A DNA stretch of 64,000 bases from Myroides odoratimimus. GTDB lineage: Bacteria; Bacteroidota; Bacteroidia; Flavobacteriales; Flavobacteriaceae. Under the pieces are notes generated by a model. It was not told the origin of the DNA. It did not search any database and saw only the letters and a list, made by a program, of their open reading frames with translations. The translations under genes and the position numbers were made by a program. The stretch's first letter is position 1, and each line of letters opens with the position of its first letter. Shown one piece after another: positions 1-8,061 of this stretch. Location of the stretch: positions 228,755 through 292,754 of the forward strand of contig NZ_BCMQ01000004.1 of assembly GCF_001485415.1 (NCBI RefSeq), given 5' to 3'.

Positions 1-498
1 ATCGGAAGAATATTGAGCTTAGGTAGTCCGATGAATTATCAGTCAGTTGGTGTAAAAGGATATACCTCTTTAGACTACGCTACGCTATTTAACTTCGCTC
101 TTAATGCAGACTATCACATCATGGATGATTTGCATTGGAAAGGTGGTGTGACGTATGCTAGAGGTCAAGATAACGAGAAGGGAAACTTGCCTTTCATTAG
201 ACCATTTAGTTATCAGACGTCTTTACACTATCTATTCAGAGATTTTAGTATACAGACTTCTATCAATGGTGATGCGAAACAACGAGATTTTAGTCCAGAA
301 TACGGAGAGAGTTTGACTCCATCATACACGATTTGGAATGCTTCAGTTGATTACACTTTTTATATCAAAAACTTTAAAACAGTGTTTCAAGTAGGAGCAG
401 AGAATTTACTTAATGAGTACTATAGTACTTATGCAGATTGGGGTAATATCCCTAGGATGGGACGTAATGTATTCACGTCTCTAAAAATAAACTTTTAA
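1..498 (+). CDS. TonB-dependent outer-membrane receptor, C-terminal part (5' end outside window)
   Basis: The frame is open from base 1, so the gene begins upstream; about 165 C-terminal residues are visible. They alternate polar and hydrophobic residues in beta-strand fashion, include the receptor-typical stretch VGAENLLNEYYSTY and end in a terminal strand finishing with Phe (SLKINF). This is the last part of a TonB-dependent receptor beta-barrel. The stop lies 25 bases before the MbnP-family gene, so the two are probably cotranscribed. In family terms such receptors import metal complexes or other large ligands. The next two genes suggest copper or another redox metal, but substrate cannot be read from this fragment. 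Confidence 0.85.
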   Translation: MGRILSLGSPMNYQSVGVKGYTSLDYATLFNFALNADYHIMDDLHWKGGVTYARGQDNEKGNLPFIRPFSYQTSLHYLFRDFSIQTSINGDAKQRDFSPEYGESLTPSYTIWNASVDYTFYIKNFKTVFQVGAENLLNEYYSTYADWGNIPRMGRNVFTSLKINF

Positions 499-523
499 AA
501 ATAAAACCTAATAAATAAGACAA

Positions 524-1390
524 ATGAAAAATTTAACAAAGAGCTTTTTACTATTTGCAGCTTCATTAGCTGTTGTTTCTTGTTCTAATGATGATAGTAA
601 CGCTGTTGCTAATAATGTGACTTTAGAGTTTACAAATACATTCAAGGATAAAGTAATTGTTCTAGGTGATGCTAGTTCTTCTTCTGCTACTGTTAATAAA
701 TCTGCAGAGGGGCAAGAACATCAATTTTCTGAATTAAAATATGTGATTAGTAATATTCGTCTAATTAAAAATGATGGAAAAGAGATTCCTTATCATGTGA
801 ATGATTTAGATAAAGGAGCAACTGTTGTTAACCAAGCGAAGACAGAGACATTAAATTACTTATTAACTAATATCCCTAGAGGAGAGTATAAACAAATCAA
901 ATTTGGTCTAGGTGTACGCAGTGATCTAAATGTTCTTGATCAAATTAAGTTTCCTGTTTTTTATGCTAACGCTGGAGCTAATGATACTGAGATGATGTGG
1001 GAATGGGGAACAGGATATCGTTTTACTAAGATAGAAGGATTCTATGATGCTGATAAAAAGCAGATGTCTATACACACAGGAAGTACTCTAGATGATGGAG
1101 ATAATGGTGAACTAATACAAGGTGTAGATGCGTATAGAGAGGTAGTCTTAAACTTACCAACGCATGCAGTGGTGGGAAGTTCTGCGCCAACGATTAAGAT
1201 TAAAGCTGACTTTGATAAACTATTAACAGGGAAATCGAATACAATTAAATTAAGTACAGGTAAAGGGCCAAATGATAATGCTACACCTAATATTCATACA
1301 GCAGTACAGATGGTGAAGTTTGTAGATAATTTAGGAGGAAATGGAACGAGTGATGTTACTGGAATGTTCTCTATTATCAGTGTAAAATAA
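524..1390 (+). CDS. MbnP-family lipoprotein (partner of di-heme MbnH-type enzyme)
   Basis: 288 residues. The N-terminus is a lipoprotein signal with lipobox Cys20 (AVVSC) followed by SNDD, as usual for flavobacterial surface or periplasmic lipoproteins. The body matches the MbnP family: an N-terminal beta domain (FTNTF, FSELKYVISNIRL) and the signature MMWEWGTGYRF with Trp159 and Trp161, followed by KIEG. In the characterised methanotroph pair, the di-heme enzyme MbnH oxidises a Trp of MbnP to kynurenine, and MbnP binds copper. Which Trp would be modified here is inference. A di-heme enzyme gene follows 79 bases downstream and a TonB receptor precedes it. Family call strong, metal specificity unproven. 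Confidence 0.85.
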   Translation: MKNLTKSFLLFAASLAVVSCSNDDSNAVANNVTLEFTNTFKDKVIVLGDASSSSATVNKSAEGQEHQFSELKYVISNIRLIKNDGKEIPYHVNDLDKGATVVNQAKTETLNYLLTNIPRGEYKQIKFGLGVRSDLNVLDQIKFPVFYANAGANDTEMMWEWGTGYRFTKIEGFYDADKKQMSIHTGSTLDDGDNGELIQGVDAYREVVLNLPTHAVVGSSAPTIKIKADFDKLLTGKSNTIKLSTGKGPNDNATPNIHTAVQMVKFVDNLGGNGTSDVTGMFSIISVK

Positions 1391-1406
1391 GAAGTACAAG
1401 TATAGA

Positions 1407-1432
1407 AGAGCTGTTATCTACATAACAGCTCT
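1407..1432 (+). terminator. Hairpin between the MbnP and di-heme peroxidase genes
   Basis: An 11-bp perfect inverted repeat (AGAGCTGTTAT / ATAACAGCTCT, loop CTAC) starts 17 bases after the MbnP stop. Only a weak, interrupted U-tract follows (TTTGTCTT), so it may be a partial terminator or an RNA-stability hairpin that lowers expression of the downstream gene. Confidence 0.55.
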
Positions 1433-1469
1433 TTGTCTTCTAAAGGGTTTTATATAATTGCTATTACAA

Positions 1470-2492
1470 ATGAAAACAACAACAAAAATAAGTGTACTAT
1501 TACTTCTACTGTGCTTAATCTCTTGTAATAAGGATGAGTATGAAGATATTGTGATTGACAATCCAGAGATAGAGTTAGGAATTCCTACTAGTTTTCCAGA
1601 GTGGAACTCCGCTGCTTTAAAAAATAAACCTACAAAGTATGGAGTTGAATTAGGAGAAAAACTGTTTACAGATCCAAGGTTGAGCAAGGATAATACAATC
1701 TCCTGTTCTAGCTGTCATATACAAGAATCTGCTTATGCAGATCATCACGCTCAAGCGATAGGTATAGAAGGAAGGGTAGGGCTTCGCAATGCGCCTCCTA
1801 TTCAGAACTTACTCTTTATGAAATATTACAATTGGGATGGTAGTAAACTTCAATTAGAGAATCAACCTATCGTGCCTATTATTACACATGAAGAAATGAA
1901 CTCTTCTATCGTAGAAGTACTAGATAAAATAGGAACTGATATAGAGTATAAAAAGCTGTTTAAAAAAGCTTATGGAGATGAGTCTATGACTCCAGAGAGA
2001 ATATATAAGAGTATCGCTCAGTATGAGTATACGCTGATCTCTGCTGATAGTAAGTACGATCGTGTTCAGTTAGGACAAGAGAAATTTACTAGTCAAGAGG
2101 CTTATGGGTACAAGGTGTTTACTCAGAAGTGCAGTAGCTGCCATAGTGGAGCACTTTTTACAGATCAAAGTTTTAGAAATATTGGTTTTCCTATCAATCT
2201 CGATAGTAATGAAGCAGGGAGAGCTAGGGTAACGGGTGATTTAAAAGACTATATGAGCTTTAGGGTACCTTCTCTTCGAAATATTGAATATACTGCACCT
2301 TATGGAAGCTTTGGGCAGTTTAGCTCTTTAAAAGAGGTGTTGGATTACTTTGATAGAGGAGTATTAGATGCAGATAACTTAGACCCTATTTTCAAAGAGG
2401 CAAACAATCGTATCGCACTTAGTGAAGCAGAGAAAGAAGCTTTAATTGCTTTTATGTCTACTTTAAGTGATTCTAAGTTTATTGGTAAGTAA
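1470..2492 (+). CDS. Di-heme cytochrome c peroxidase / MbnH-MauG-like lipoprotein
   Basis: 340 residues from ATG 1470. A longer reading starting at TTG 1458 would put extra residues before a normal lipoprotein signal (lipobox LISC, Cys19), so the ATG was chosen. Two CXXCH c-type heme sites are present: CSSCH at 79-83 and CSSCH at 221-225, the layout of the bacterial CCP/MauG superfamily. Being paired with MbnP, it most likely acts like MbnH and post-translationally oxidises its partner, rather than only detoxifying peroxide. It is a membrane-anchored enzyme of the cell envelope. The assignment to the di-heme family is firm; MbnH activity is inferred from the neighbour. A second member of the superfamily lies at 60603-61751. 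Confidence 0.88.
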   Translation: MKTTTKISVLLLLLCLISCNKDEYEDIVIDNPEIELGIPTSFPEWNSAALKNKPTKYGVELGEKLFTDPRLSKDNTISCSSCHIQESAYADHHAQAIGIEGRVGLRNAPPIQNLLFMKYYNWDGSKLQLENQPIVPIITHEEMNSSIVEVLDKIGTDIEYKKLFKKAYGDESMTPERIYKSIAQYEYTLISADSKYDRVQLGQEKFTSQEAYGYKVFTQKCSSCHSGALFTDQSFRNIGFPINLDSNEAGRARVTGDLKDYMSFRVPSLRNIEYTAPYGSFGQFSSLKEVLDYFDRGVLDADNLDPIFKEANNRIALSEAEKEALIAFMSTLSDSKFIGK

Positions 2493-2663
2493 TGTGTTAG
2501 TTATTGATATGGTGTGTTTTATTGGTTGTTATGTAAAGTGTTTGTTTGTAGTTAGGATATTCTTTTATAGATAGTTATTTTAATTGAATACTTTAAAAAG
2601 AGTGTAACAAATTATTATATTGAACTACTTATTAGCTAGATAAGATATTAAATACTAAAAAAG

Positions 2664-2912
2664 ATGAATAAGGCAGATTACACAAATTACACTACTGAAG
2701 AATTAAAACAAAAAGAAAAACAGTCAAAAGTATTAGCTGGTTTATTGGTAGGGATGCTTCTTGTTCTCTTGGTGTTCTTGGGATATAGAGCTTTGACAAA
2801 AGGCTTCAATGCTTTAATAGCTGTTCCTTTTGCACTTTTGCCAATTGTGATAAACTTATTCACTACTGCTAAAAATATTAGAAAAGAGATAGAATCTAGA
2901 CAAGAGAAATAA
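2664..2912 (+). CDS. Small membrane protein of unknown function
   Basis: 82 residues with a charged N-terminal helix rich in Glu and Lys, two hydrophobic segments (about residues 25-45 and 50-68) and a basic/acidic C-terminus. This is a two-helix inner-membrane hairpin with both ends probably cytoplasmic. There is no cysteine pair or catalytic motif. Similar short two-helix proteins are common in Flavobacteriaceae, but I know no function for them. The gene stands alone, ends 10 bases from the convergent HxlR gene, and is preceded by a 171-base AT-rich gap with nothing recognisable. Confidence 0.65.
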   Translation: MNKADYTNYTTEELKQKEKQSKVLAGLLVGMLLVLLVFLGYRALTKGFNALIAVPFALLPIVINLFTTAKNIRKEIESRQEK

Positions 2913-2922
2913 CTTGCTATGT

Positions 2923-3291
2923 TTATTTAGTTTCTTCTTCAAGGTTTTTATGCTCAGCTCCCCATTTGCCTAGAGCTTTAATAATGGGAGCTAGTTTTAG
3001 ACCTATAGGTGTAAGTTCGTATTCTACTCGTGGCGGAACTTCTGGATATATAGTGCGGATAATAACCTTATTCTCTTCTAATTTGCGTAGTTGAAGAGTA
3101 AGCACTCTTTCTGTAATATTTGGTAATACCTTTTTAATCTCTCCAAAACGCATCTTCCCTTCAAGTAAATAACAACAAATAGCCATCGTCCATTGCCCTC
3201 CAATTATACTTGTGGCATATACCTCATTACATTCATTTTCAAGGGCTTTTTTGTTTTCGAAGTGAGTAGAAGTCTCCTTAATTTTGGTCAT
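2923..3291 (-). CDS. HxlR-family transcriptional regulator
   Basis: 122 residues from the Met at 3291. A further 15 codons upstream are open but read like leader sequence. The protein has the MarR-like winged helix of the HxlR family: IIGGQWTMAICCYLLEGKMRFGEI is the usual 'GGKW..LIL..L..G..RF.EL' start, followed by PNITERVLTLQLRKLEE and the wing with PPRVEYELTPIG. HxlR regulators usually sense redox or electrophile stress through a Cys; Cys residues occur near the N-terminus (CNEVY) and as a pair in helix 2. It is divergent from the flavodoxin-fold reductase at 3391, which it probably controls. Confidence 0.88.
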   Translation of the reverse strand: MTKIKETSTHFENKKALENECNEVYATSIIGGQWTMAICCYLLEGKMRFGEIKKVLPNITERVLTLQLRKLEENKVIIRTIYPEVPPRVEYELTPIGLKLAPIIKALGKWGAEHKNLEEETK

Positions 3292-3354
3292 ACTTACTTT
3301 TTTGATAGTATCTAACAATTGGGCGCTAAGGTACAAAAAGCTGTTTGAACTCCC

Positions 3355-3362
3355 TATTTTTG
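3355..3362 (+). promoter_or_regulatory. Candidate -7 box for the reductase gene
   Basis: TATTTTTG matches the Bacteroidota -7 consensus TAnnTTTG exactly and lies 28 bases before the start at 3391, in the divergent gap with the HxlR gene. No good -33 TTTG is at the usual spacing. Confidence 0.4.
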
Positions 3363-3390
3363 CAGTAGTAATAACGATTAATGCTAAGAA

Positions 3391-3924
3391 ATGATGCGTA
3401 CATTAGTGATCTTAATCCATCCTAATTTTGGAGAATCTATTGTAAATAAGTTATGGTTAAAGGAGTTAGAACAATCTCCTGAACGATACTTTATTCATAA
3501 TTTACACAGTGAATATCCTGACGGAATACTTGATATTCAAAAAGAACAGGAATTGATAGAATCCTATGATCATATTGTATTTCAATTTCCCTTTTACTGG
3601 TTTAATTGTCCTCCTTTGTTTAAAACGTGGTTAGATGAAGTACTGACTTATGGTTGGGCTTATGGTAGTCAGAGTGGTTATAAGATGAGTAATAAGAAAA
3701 TAGGATTAGCTATAACAGCTGGGATTGATGAGCAGGAATATAGTGCAGATGGAAAGTATAAATATACTCTAGAACAACTGTTAGCCCCTTTTGAAGTAAC
3801 CTTTAATTACATTAAGGCTGACTATCAAGGATTCTATGCATACTATGGTATAGAGCAGGATAGCTCAGTAGAAACCATCAAAAACAGTGTAATTCCTTAC
3901 GTACAATTTATAGAAACAATATAA
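3391..3924 (+). CDS. NAD(P)H oxidoreductase, flavodoxin-like fold (KefF/MdaB type)
   Basis: 177 residues. The N-terminus RTLVILIHPNFGESIVNK is the first strand and FMN phosphate loop of the NAD(P)H:quinone oxidoreductase family, and FQFPFYWFNCPPLFKTWLD is the family's diagnostic FP.YWF..P...K.W.D segment, followed by GWAYG. The family reduces quinones by two electrons in the cytoplasm. Its gene faces an HxlR regulator and is followed after 18 bases by a PhzF-family gene, so it is probably induced by quinone or electrophile stress. Met-Met at the start leaves the exact start uncertain by one codon. Confidence 0.85.
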   Translation: MMRTLVILIHPNFGESIVNKLWLKELEQSPERYFIHNLHSEYPDGILDIQKEQELIESYDHIVFQFPFYWFNCPPLFKTWLDEVLTYGWAYGSQSGYKMSNKKIGLAITAGIDEQEYSADGKYKYTLEQLLAPFEVTFNYIKADYQGFYAYYGIEQDSSVETIKNSVIPYVQFIETI

Positions 3925-3942
3925 TATTTTAAAAAGTAGATA

Positions 3943-4731
3943 ATGACATTAGAATTATATCAAATAGATGCCTTTACAGAACATATTTTTCATGGAAACC
4001 CAGCTTGTGTTGTACCCTTAAAAAGTTGGTTACCTGACGAGGTATTATTTAAAATAACAAGAGAGAATGCGGTTGCAGAGACAGCATTCTTTATTGATAA
4101 CGGAGATAGTATTCATTTGAGATGGTTTACTCCTGAGATAGAAATGGACTTATGTGGTCATGCTACATTGGCTACAGCACACTGTCTATCTAGTATATTA
4201 AACTATCCAAAGGACAGAATTGTATTTGACACCAAAAGTGGTGAGCTAATCGTAGAGGTTAAGGACGGAATGTACTATATGGATTTTCCTTCAAGAATGC
4301 CAGAGGCTTCATCATTACCTGATGTTATTGCTAAATCACTTAATATACAGCCTAAAGAAGTTTTTAAATCTAGAGATTATATCTTAGTCTATGAGTCAGA
4401 GGAAGAGATAAAGAATATTAAAGTGAATCAATCTGTATTAGATTTAATCAACCTAGACCCAGGGGGTGTGGTGGTAACATCAACAGGGGTAGAGAGTGAT
4501 TTTGTTTCTAGATATTTCACACCTCAGTCTACTATTCTTGAGGATCCCGTAACTGGATCAGCACATTGTTCTCTTATTCCATTCTGGTCATCACGATTAG
4601 GCAAGCATATACTTTTTGCAAAGCAAATATCAGAAAGAGGTGGTGAGTTATACTGTGAAAATAAAGCCGAAAGGGTAATCGTAGCTGGTAAAGCAAGAGT
4701 TTATTCTAAGGGACAGTTTGGGATAGAATAA
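3943..4731 (+). CDS. PhzF-family isomerase
   Basis: 262 residues with the PhzF/DapF-like two-lobe fold. The N-terminal strand is YQIDAFTEHIFHGNPACVV, the likely catalytic Glu is in ENAVAETAFF, DLCGHATLA is the glycine-rich loop between lobes, and EDPVTGSAHC is the second signature. PhzF itself isomerises dihydro-3-hydroxyanthranilate in phenazine synthesis, but most bacterial homologues, including lone ones like this, have unknown substrates. No other phenazine genes are in view, so phenazine production is not implied. It is the second gene of the reductase operon and is closed by a strong terminator. Confidence 0.85.
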   Translation: MTLELYQIDAFTEHIFHGNPACVVPLKSWLPDEVLFKITRENAVAETAFFIDNGDSIHLRWFTPEIEMDLCGHATLATAHCLSSILNYPKDRIVFDTKSGELIVEVKDGMYYMDFPSRMPEASSLPDVIAKSLNIQPKEVFKSRDYILVYESEEEIKNIKVNQSVLDLINLDPGGVVVTSTGVESDFVSRYFTPQSTILEDPVTGSAHCSLIPFWSSRLGKHILFAKQISERGGELYCENKAERVIVAGKARVYSKGQFGIE

Positions 4732-4738
4732 TATAACT

Positions 4739-4772
4739 CAAAAGAGGATAAGTAAAGCTTATCCTCTTTTGT
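4739..4772 (+). terminator. Intrinsic terminator after the PhzF gene
   Basis: A perfect 14-bp stem (CAAAAGAGGATAAG with its complement, 5-base loop TAAAG), with A-rich 5' and T-rich 3' flanks, starts 8 bases after the stop codon. Confidence 0.85.
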
Positions 4773-4948
4773 ATTTTAGGGGGAGTTTACTGATTATTAA
4801 CAGTCTATTTCTTAATGACAGATGGAGATTAGTTCTAGATTGTTATCAAGGCAATAAAATCAATATTAAATATTTAGGAGGTAATTAGAAGTTTTTTTAT
4901 ATGTTTACTAGTCTAGTAACAAACACTTAAAAAAACTAAATATTTATC

Positions 4949-5767
4949 ATGAAAAAACTTTGTCTTATTTTAACCTTAGCATTGGTAGGTAACACTTTTG
5001 CACAAGAGTCTAATGATTCTATTGCTGTCAGTAGATTCTTTTATAGCACAAAAATCTTAAAGGATCCTCAAAAAACAGATCAGATAACGGAAGGGGTAGC
5101 TATTCTAGATATTAATCAAAGTAACTCTCGTTTTACTGATTATGGAAGCCTACAGCGAAGTGAGTTTATGACAATCTCGAAGACAGATAAATCATTGTCT
5201 AGAATGGATATAATGAATAAACTAAGGCAGTTTAAATCTGGTTTTGCTTGGTCTATATATAGTAATGCTGATGAAAATAAGTTTTATCTTGAACAAAATA
5301 GACAAAAGTATTATTATAAAGAGGATAAAAATAGTATCAAATGGACAATTGCTCCTGAAGTAACTCAATGGGAGGGATATAAGGTACAAGAGGCTACAAC
5401 AAGCTACGGTGGACGTGTGTGGTATGCTTTATTTACAACAGACATTCCTGCCTTAAATGGCCCTTATAAGTTTAATAATCTACCGGGGTTTGTAGTTAAG
5501 GCATGGGATGCGGCAGGAGAGTACGCTTTTGAATTTACCAACAGCCAAAATATAAAATTAGCTAAGGATGCTTTAGATGGATTAGCTAATTATGAAGAGG
5601 TGTCTAAAAAACAAGCTAAGAAAGCAGATAAGGTTTTTTATAATAAAACAGCTGTAGATTTACTGATAGAGTTAAATCCTGGAAATGCAAAAAATATAGA
5701 TCAATATCCAGCAGGGATGAAACAGAAACTGATCTTAAGTAGTAATCCTATAGAAAAAGATTTTTAA
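4949..5767 (+). CDS. GLPGLI family secreted protein
   Basis: 272 residues. A Sec signal peptide ends in NTFAQ. The segment around residues 165-185, FNNLPGFVVKAWDAAGEYAF after GPYKF, is the variant of the GLPGLI motif that names this Bacteroidota family. Earlier parts (WTIAPEVTQWEGYKVQEATT) match the family pattern of an antiparallel beta protein, and RVWYALFTTDIPALNGPYKF is the usual lead-in. The function of GLPGLI proteins is not established; they are exported and often accompany TonB receptors. Here the gene is alone, followed on the same strand by a tiny basic gene with its own promoter. Confidence 0.85.
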   Translation: MKKLCLILTLALVGNTFAQESNDSIAVSRFFYSTKILKDPQKTDQITEGVAILDINQSNSRFTDYGSLQRSEFMTISKTDKSLSRMDIMNKLRQFKSGFAWSIYSNADENKFYLEQNRQKYYYKEDKNSIKWTIAPEVTQWEGYKVQEATTSYGGRVWYALFTTDIPALNGPYKFNNLPGFVVKAWDAAGEYAFEFTNSQNIKLAKDALDGLANYEEVSKKQAKKADKVFYNKTAVDLLIELNPGNAKNIDQYPAGMKQKLILSSNPIEKDF

Positions 5768-5818
5768 TTAAATCATATTTATTACTGATGGAAGTAATGC
5801 TGATTGATAGGAGTATGA

Positions 5819-5826
5819 TAACTTTG
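5819..5826 (+). promoter_or_regulatory. Candidate -7 promoter box
   Basis: TAACTTTG is an exact TAnnTTTG match 30 bases before the ATG of the 45-codon gene at 5856. With the terminator at 6012-6053 it delimits a small independent transcript. Confidence 0.45.
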
Positions 5827-5855
5827 CACTAAAGTATATAGTAATACAGATAACA

Positions 5856-5993
5856 ATGGGAAGAAATACACCTGCCAATAGAAAGGCTGTCAAGGATAAA
5901 ATAGACAAAAAGAAGAAGAAAGAACAGGAAGCAGCTGTTAAGCGAAAAACACTTCTAAAAGAAATAGTGAACCAAATGGCTAATAAGAAGTAG
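5856..5993 (+). CDS. Very small, highly basic protein (45 aa)
   Basis: A 45-codon ORF from ATG 5856 (MGRNTPANRKAVKDKIDKKK and on) to TAG 5993. About a third of the residues are Lys or Arg, and it is predicted to be one long charged helix, including a run of five Lys. There is no signal or membrane segment, so it would be a cytoplasmic, probably nucleic-acid- or ribosome-associated, peptide (inference). A -7 box and a strong terminator flank it, which argues that it is a real gene. The complementary strand is open over the same bases, but that reading is a hydrophobic artefact of this Lys-rich frame. Confidence 0.6.
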   Translation: MGRNTPANRKAVKDKIDKKKKKEQEAAVKRKTLLKEIVNQMANKK

Positions 5994-6011
5994 TTTTTGG
6001 ACATAAAATAT

Positions 6012-6053
6012 AAAGCCTATATCAAAGGGATTACTATTGATATAGGCTTTTTT
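6012..6053 (+). terminator. Intrinsic terminator of the small basic gene
   Basis: A 14-bp perfect stem (AAAGCCTATATCAA and complement) with an 11-base loop and a T-run, 18 bases after the stop. Confidence 0.85.
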
Positions 6054-6121
6054 ATGCTTACTAGCTATAATTTTTATAAGAATAGATTATCTTAGATAAG
6101 GTATTAATAAAGAGTAATAAT

Positions 6122-6886
6122 ATGAAACAAGTTTTAACCTTACTTATCGCTTTGTTTAGCATGATGTCTGTTTATGCAAAATATGGATCGTTTGGCTTAA
6201 GTACTTTCCCTAATGGATCGACCATTAATCAGAACGCTATCTTTATGATAGAGGGCTATGCTGACAGTCAATCAATCATTAAAGCGCTTAATAAGGAATA
6301 TCCCATATATCTTAAAAGTGGGGATAAGATAGTGCCTTTAATTGTGACAGAGACTTACGTAGGTAGTTTTAATTTGACACAAGCTATCTTAAAGCCTGAG
6401 AACGAGTTAGAGGCAGGCCTTGAATATACCTTAGTAATTGATAATCTACCTCAACATGACAAATTAGAAAGACGTAATACAGAGTCGGGTGAATATGAAG
6501 CCATAAAGTATAAGGTATTGCCTACTGTAGATACTGATAAACCTGTGGTTGCTTCTAAGCCTAAGATAGAAAAGAAAGAAAACGTTATGTATGGATGTGG
6601 TCCTTCTTCTAATGTGATATTTTCTAATCCTGCCAAAGATGATTCAGAGTTCTTAGTAAAGACTACAATGAAAAATGTAAAGACAAAAGAAGAAACTACT
6701 TATTATTTAGTTGCTTATAAAGATACTATTAGTGTAGGGCATGGTATGTGTTCAGGGGCTTTTAGTTTTAAAAGAGATAATGATTATGAAATAGAGTTTG
6801 CCTTTATGGATAGTTCTGGTAATATAACAGAATGGGAAGGAAAGCGAATTAAGTTTAGTCCTCCTACGTTTAAGGGAATATTTTAA
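6122..6886 (+). CDS. Secreted protein of unknown function
   Basis: 254 residues. A Sec signal peptide ends near VYA-K20. The mature part looks like beta-sandwich domains: FPNGSTINQNAIFMIEGYA resembles the start of a Big_5/SbsA-like Ig fold, and later strands contain VTETYVGSFNLTQAIL and LEAGLEYTLVIDNLP. Two Cys flank the middle (MYGCGPSSN and GHGMCSG), possibly a disulfide. The C-terminal half reads as a second Ig-like domain (NDYEIEFAFMDSSGNITEWEG). No catalytic motif or sorting signal is visible. It is a single gene. Confidence 0.7.
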   Translation: MKQVLTLLIALFSMMSVYAKYGSFGLSTFPNGSTINQNAIFMIEGYADSQSIIKALNKEYPIYLKSGDKIVPLIVTETYVGSFNLTQAILKPENELEAGLEYTLVIDNLPQHDKLERRNTESGEYEAIKYKVLPTVDTDKPVVASKPKIEKKENVMYGCGPSSNVIFSNPAKDDSEFLVKTTMKNVKTKEETTYYLVAYKDTISVGHGMCSGAFSFKRDNDYEIEFAFMDSSGNITEWEGKRIKFSPPTFKGIF

Positions 6887-6999
6887 TGTATTAGAAATAG
6901 GTAATTACATATTATATTCTGTTAGGACACATGATACAAATATATAATATGATTTTAATACGATATTCAGATAGAACGACCTGCAGCATATGCATTAAG

Positions 7000-7035
7000 A
7001 CATGCCCCAAAAGTGTCTAACTTATTGGAGCATGT
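7000..7035. other. Imperfect inverted repeat resembling an IS3-type end
   Basis: ACATGCCCCAA and TTGGAGCATGT form an 11-bp stem with one mismatch around AAGTGTCTAACTTA. The sequence TGTCTAACTT next to a run of C/G resembles terminal repeats of some IS3-family elements (from memory). No transposase is nearby, so this would be a remnant. The segment also lies in the convergent gap between two genes and could simply be a weak terminator. Confidence 0.25.
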
Positions 7036-7062
7036 TTAAAGGAGGGCACTATTGATATAGTC

Positions 7063-8061
7063 TTATTTTACTCGAATTAATTCGACTCTTCTGTTCTTAG
7101 CCTTATTGCTGTCCGAGTCATTAGCAACTAATGGATTCTCTGCACCCAAACCTTTAGCGGATAGTTTCTCTTTAGCGATGCCTTGTTTTATTAAAGCATT
7201 CATTACTGCATTAGCTCTATCGGTAGATAGTTTTTTGTTGTGAGATGCTTCTCCTGTATTGTCTGTATGTCCTTCAATTGAAATCTTTAAAGAAGGATCT
7301 TTCTTTAAGGCAACTGCTATTTCATCAACTGTTTTTTCTCCATCTTGAGTAAGTGTAGACTTATCGATATCAAAGTTGATATATAAGATAGATTTACCTT
7401 TCTCTGTTAGGTCTTTTACTATTTCGTCTGCTGTAATTTTAGTAATTGTCTGCTGTAGGGCTTCTTCTTGTAAGATATTAAGCTTACCACCTGCATTATT
7501 AGCAGTGTATTGGATATAAACGTTTCCTTGATTATGTGTACGGATAATATAAAGTTTAATTAATTCTCCAGTATATCCGATATCTCCTTCATCTCCTTTA
7601 TTCGGATCTTGTTTATTATAACGTTCATATTCTTCCCCTGTGATTTCTCCTTCAAAAACTTTTACTGCTCCTATAGAATTTAAATAATCCTCTAAGCTTT
7701 TTTCAAAGTAGCGTTGAGAAAACTCTTCCCCTGCTACAGCAGTTACATTAGTTTTATACAGTTTTCCTTCAATAGGAATCATTACTCCATCAATAGGGAA
7801 GTAACATACATCAAAGTTTTTCTGAAATGGTTTGTTCATTTCTTTTAATCCTTTAGGTAAGGTAAAGAATGGGAAAGTACCTATATCTGCTTTGCTATAA
7901 GCTATATCTTCAATATTAAATCCAGCTTTAGGTGTGTCTATTTCTTCAACATTTGTTGAGGTTTGTTCAGTTGTTATTTCGGGGTTATTTTCTTCTTTGT
8001 TCTTTTGGTTACAAGACATAACGATTAATGCCATTGCTAATAAAAGTGTGGTTTTTTTCAT
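7063..8061 (-). CDS. OmpA-family lipoprotein
   Basis: 332 residues from the Met at 8061, chosen because MKKTTLLLAMALIVMSC is a clean lipoprotein signal (lipobox VMSC). The upstream in-frame Met at 8106 would bury it behind 15 extra residues. Residues about 225-332 form an OmpA C-terminal peptidoglycan-binding domain: ILYINFDIDKSTLTQDG, then IEGHTDNTGEASHNKKLS with the Asp that contacts diaminopimelate, RANAVMNALI and NRRVELI. The middle 150 residues are an unrecognised domain. It probably tethers the outer membrane to peptidoglycan. Monocistronic. Confidence 0.88.
   Translation of the reverse strand: MKKTTLLLAMALIVMSCNQKNKEENNPEITTEQTSTNVEEIDTPKAGFNIEDIAYSKADIGTFPFFTLPKGLKEMNKPFQKNFDVCYFPIDGVMIPIEGKLYKTNVTAVAGEEFSQRYFEKSLEDYLNSIGAVKVFEGEITGEEYERYNKQDPNKGDEGDIGYTGELIKLYIIRTHNQGNVYIQYTANNAGGKLNILQEEALQQTITKITADEIVKDLTEKGKSILYINFDIDKSTLTQDGEKTVDEIAVALKKDPSLKISIEGHTDNTGEASHNKKLSTDRANAVMNALIKQGIAKEKLSAKGLGAENPLVANDSDSNKAKNRRVELIRVK

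Noticed and set aside
1418..1687. 89-codon minus-strand ORF over the start of the di-heme peroxidase gene
   Set aside because: Antisense to a gene with clear heme motifs; no independent evidence.
3943..4731. Phenazine biosynthesis cluster
   Set aside because: Only a PhzF homologue is present; none of the other phz genes is in view.
5768..6004. 78-codon minus-strand ORF opposite the small basic gene
   Set aside because: It is the hydrophobic complement of a Lys-rich frame; promoter, terminator and composition favour the plus-strand ORF at 5856-5993.
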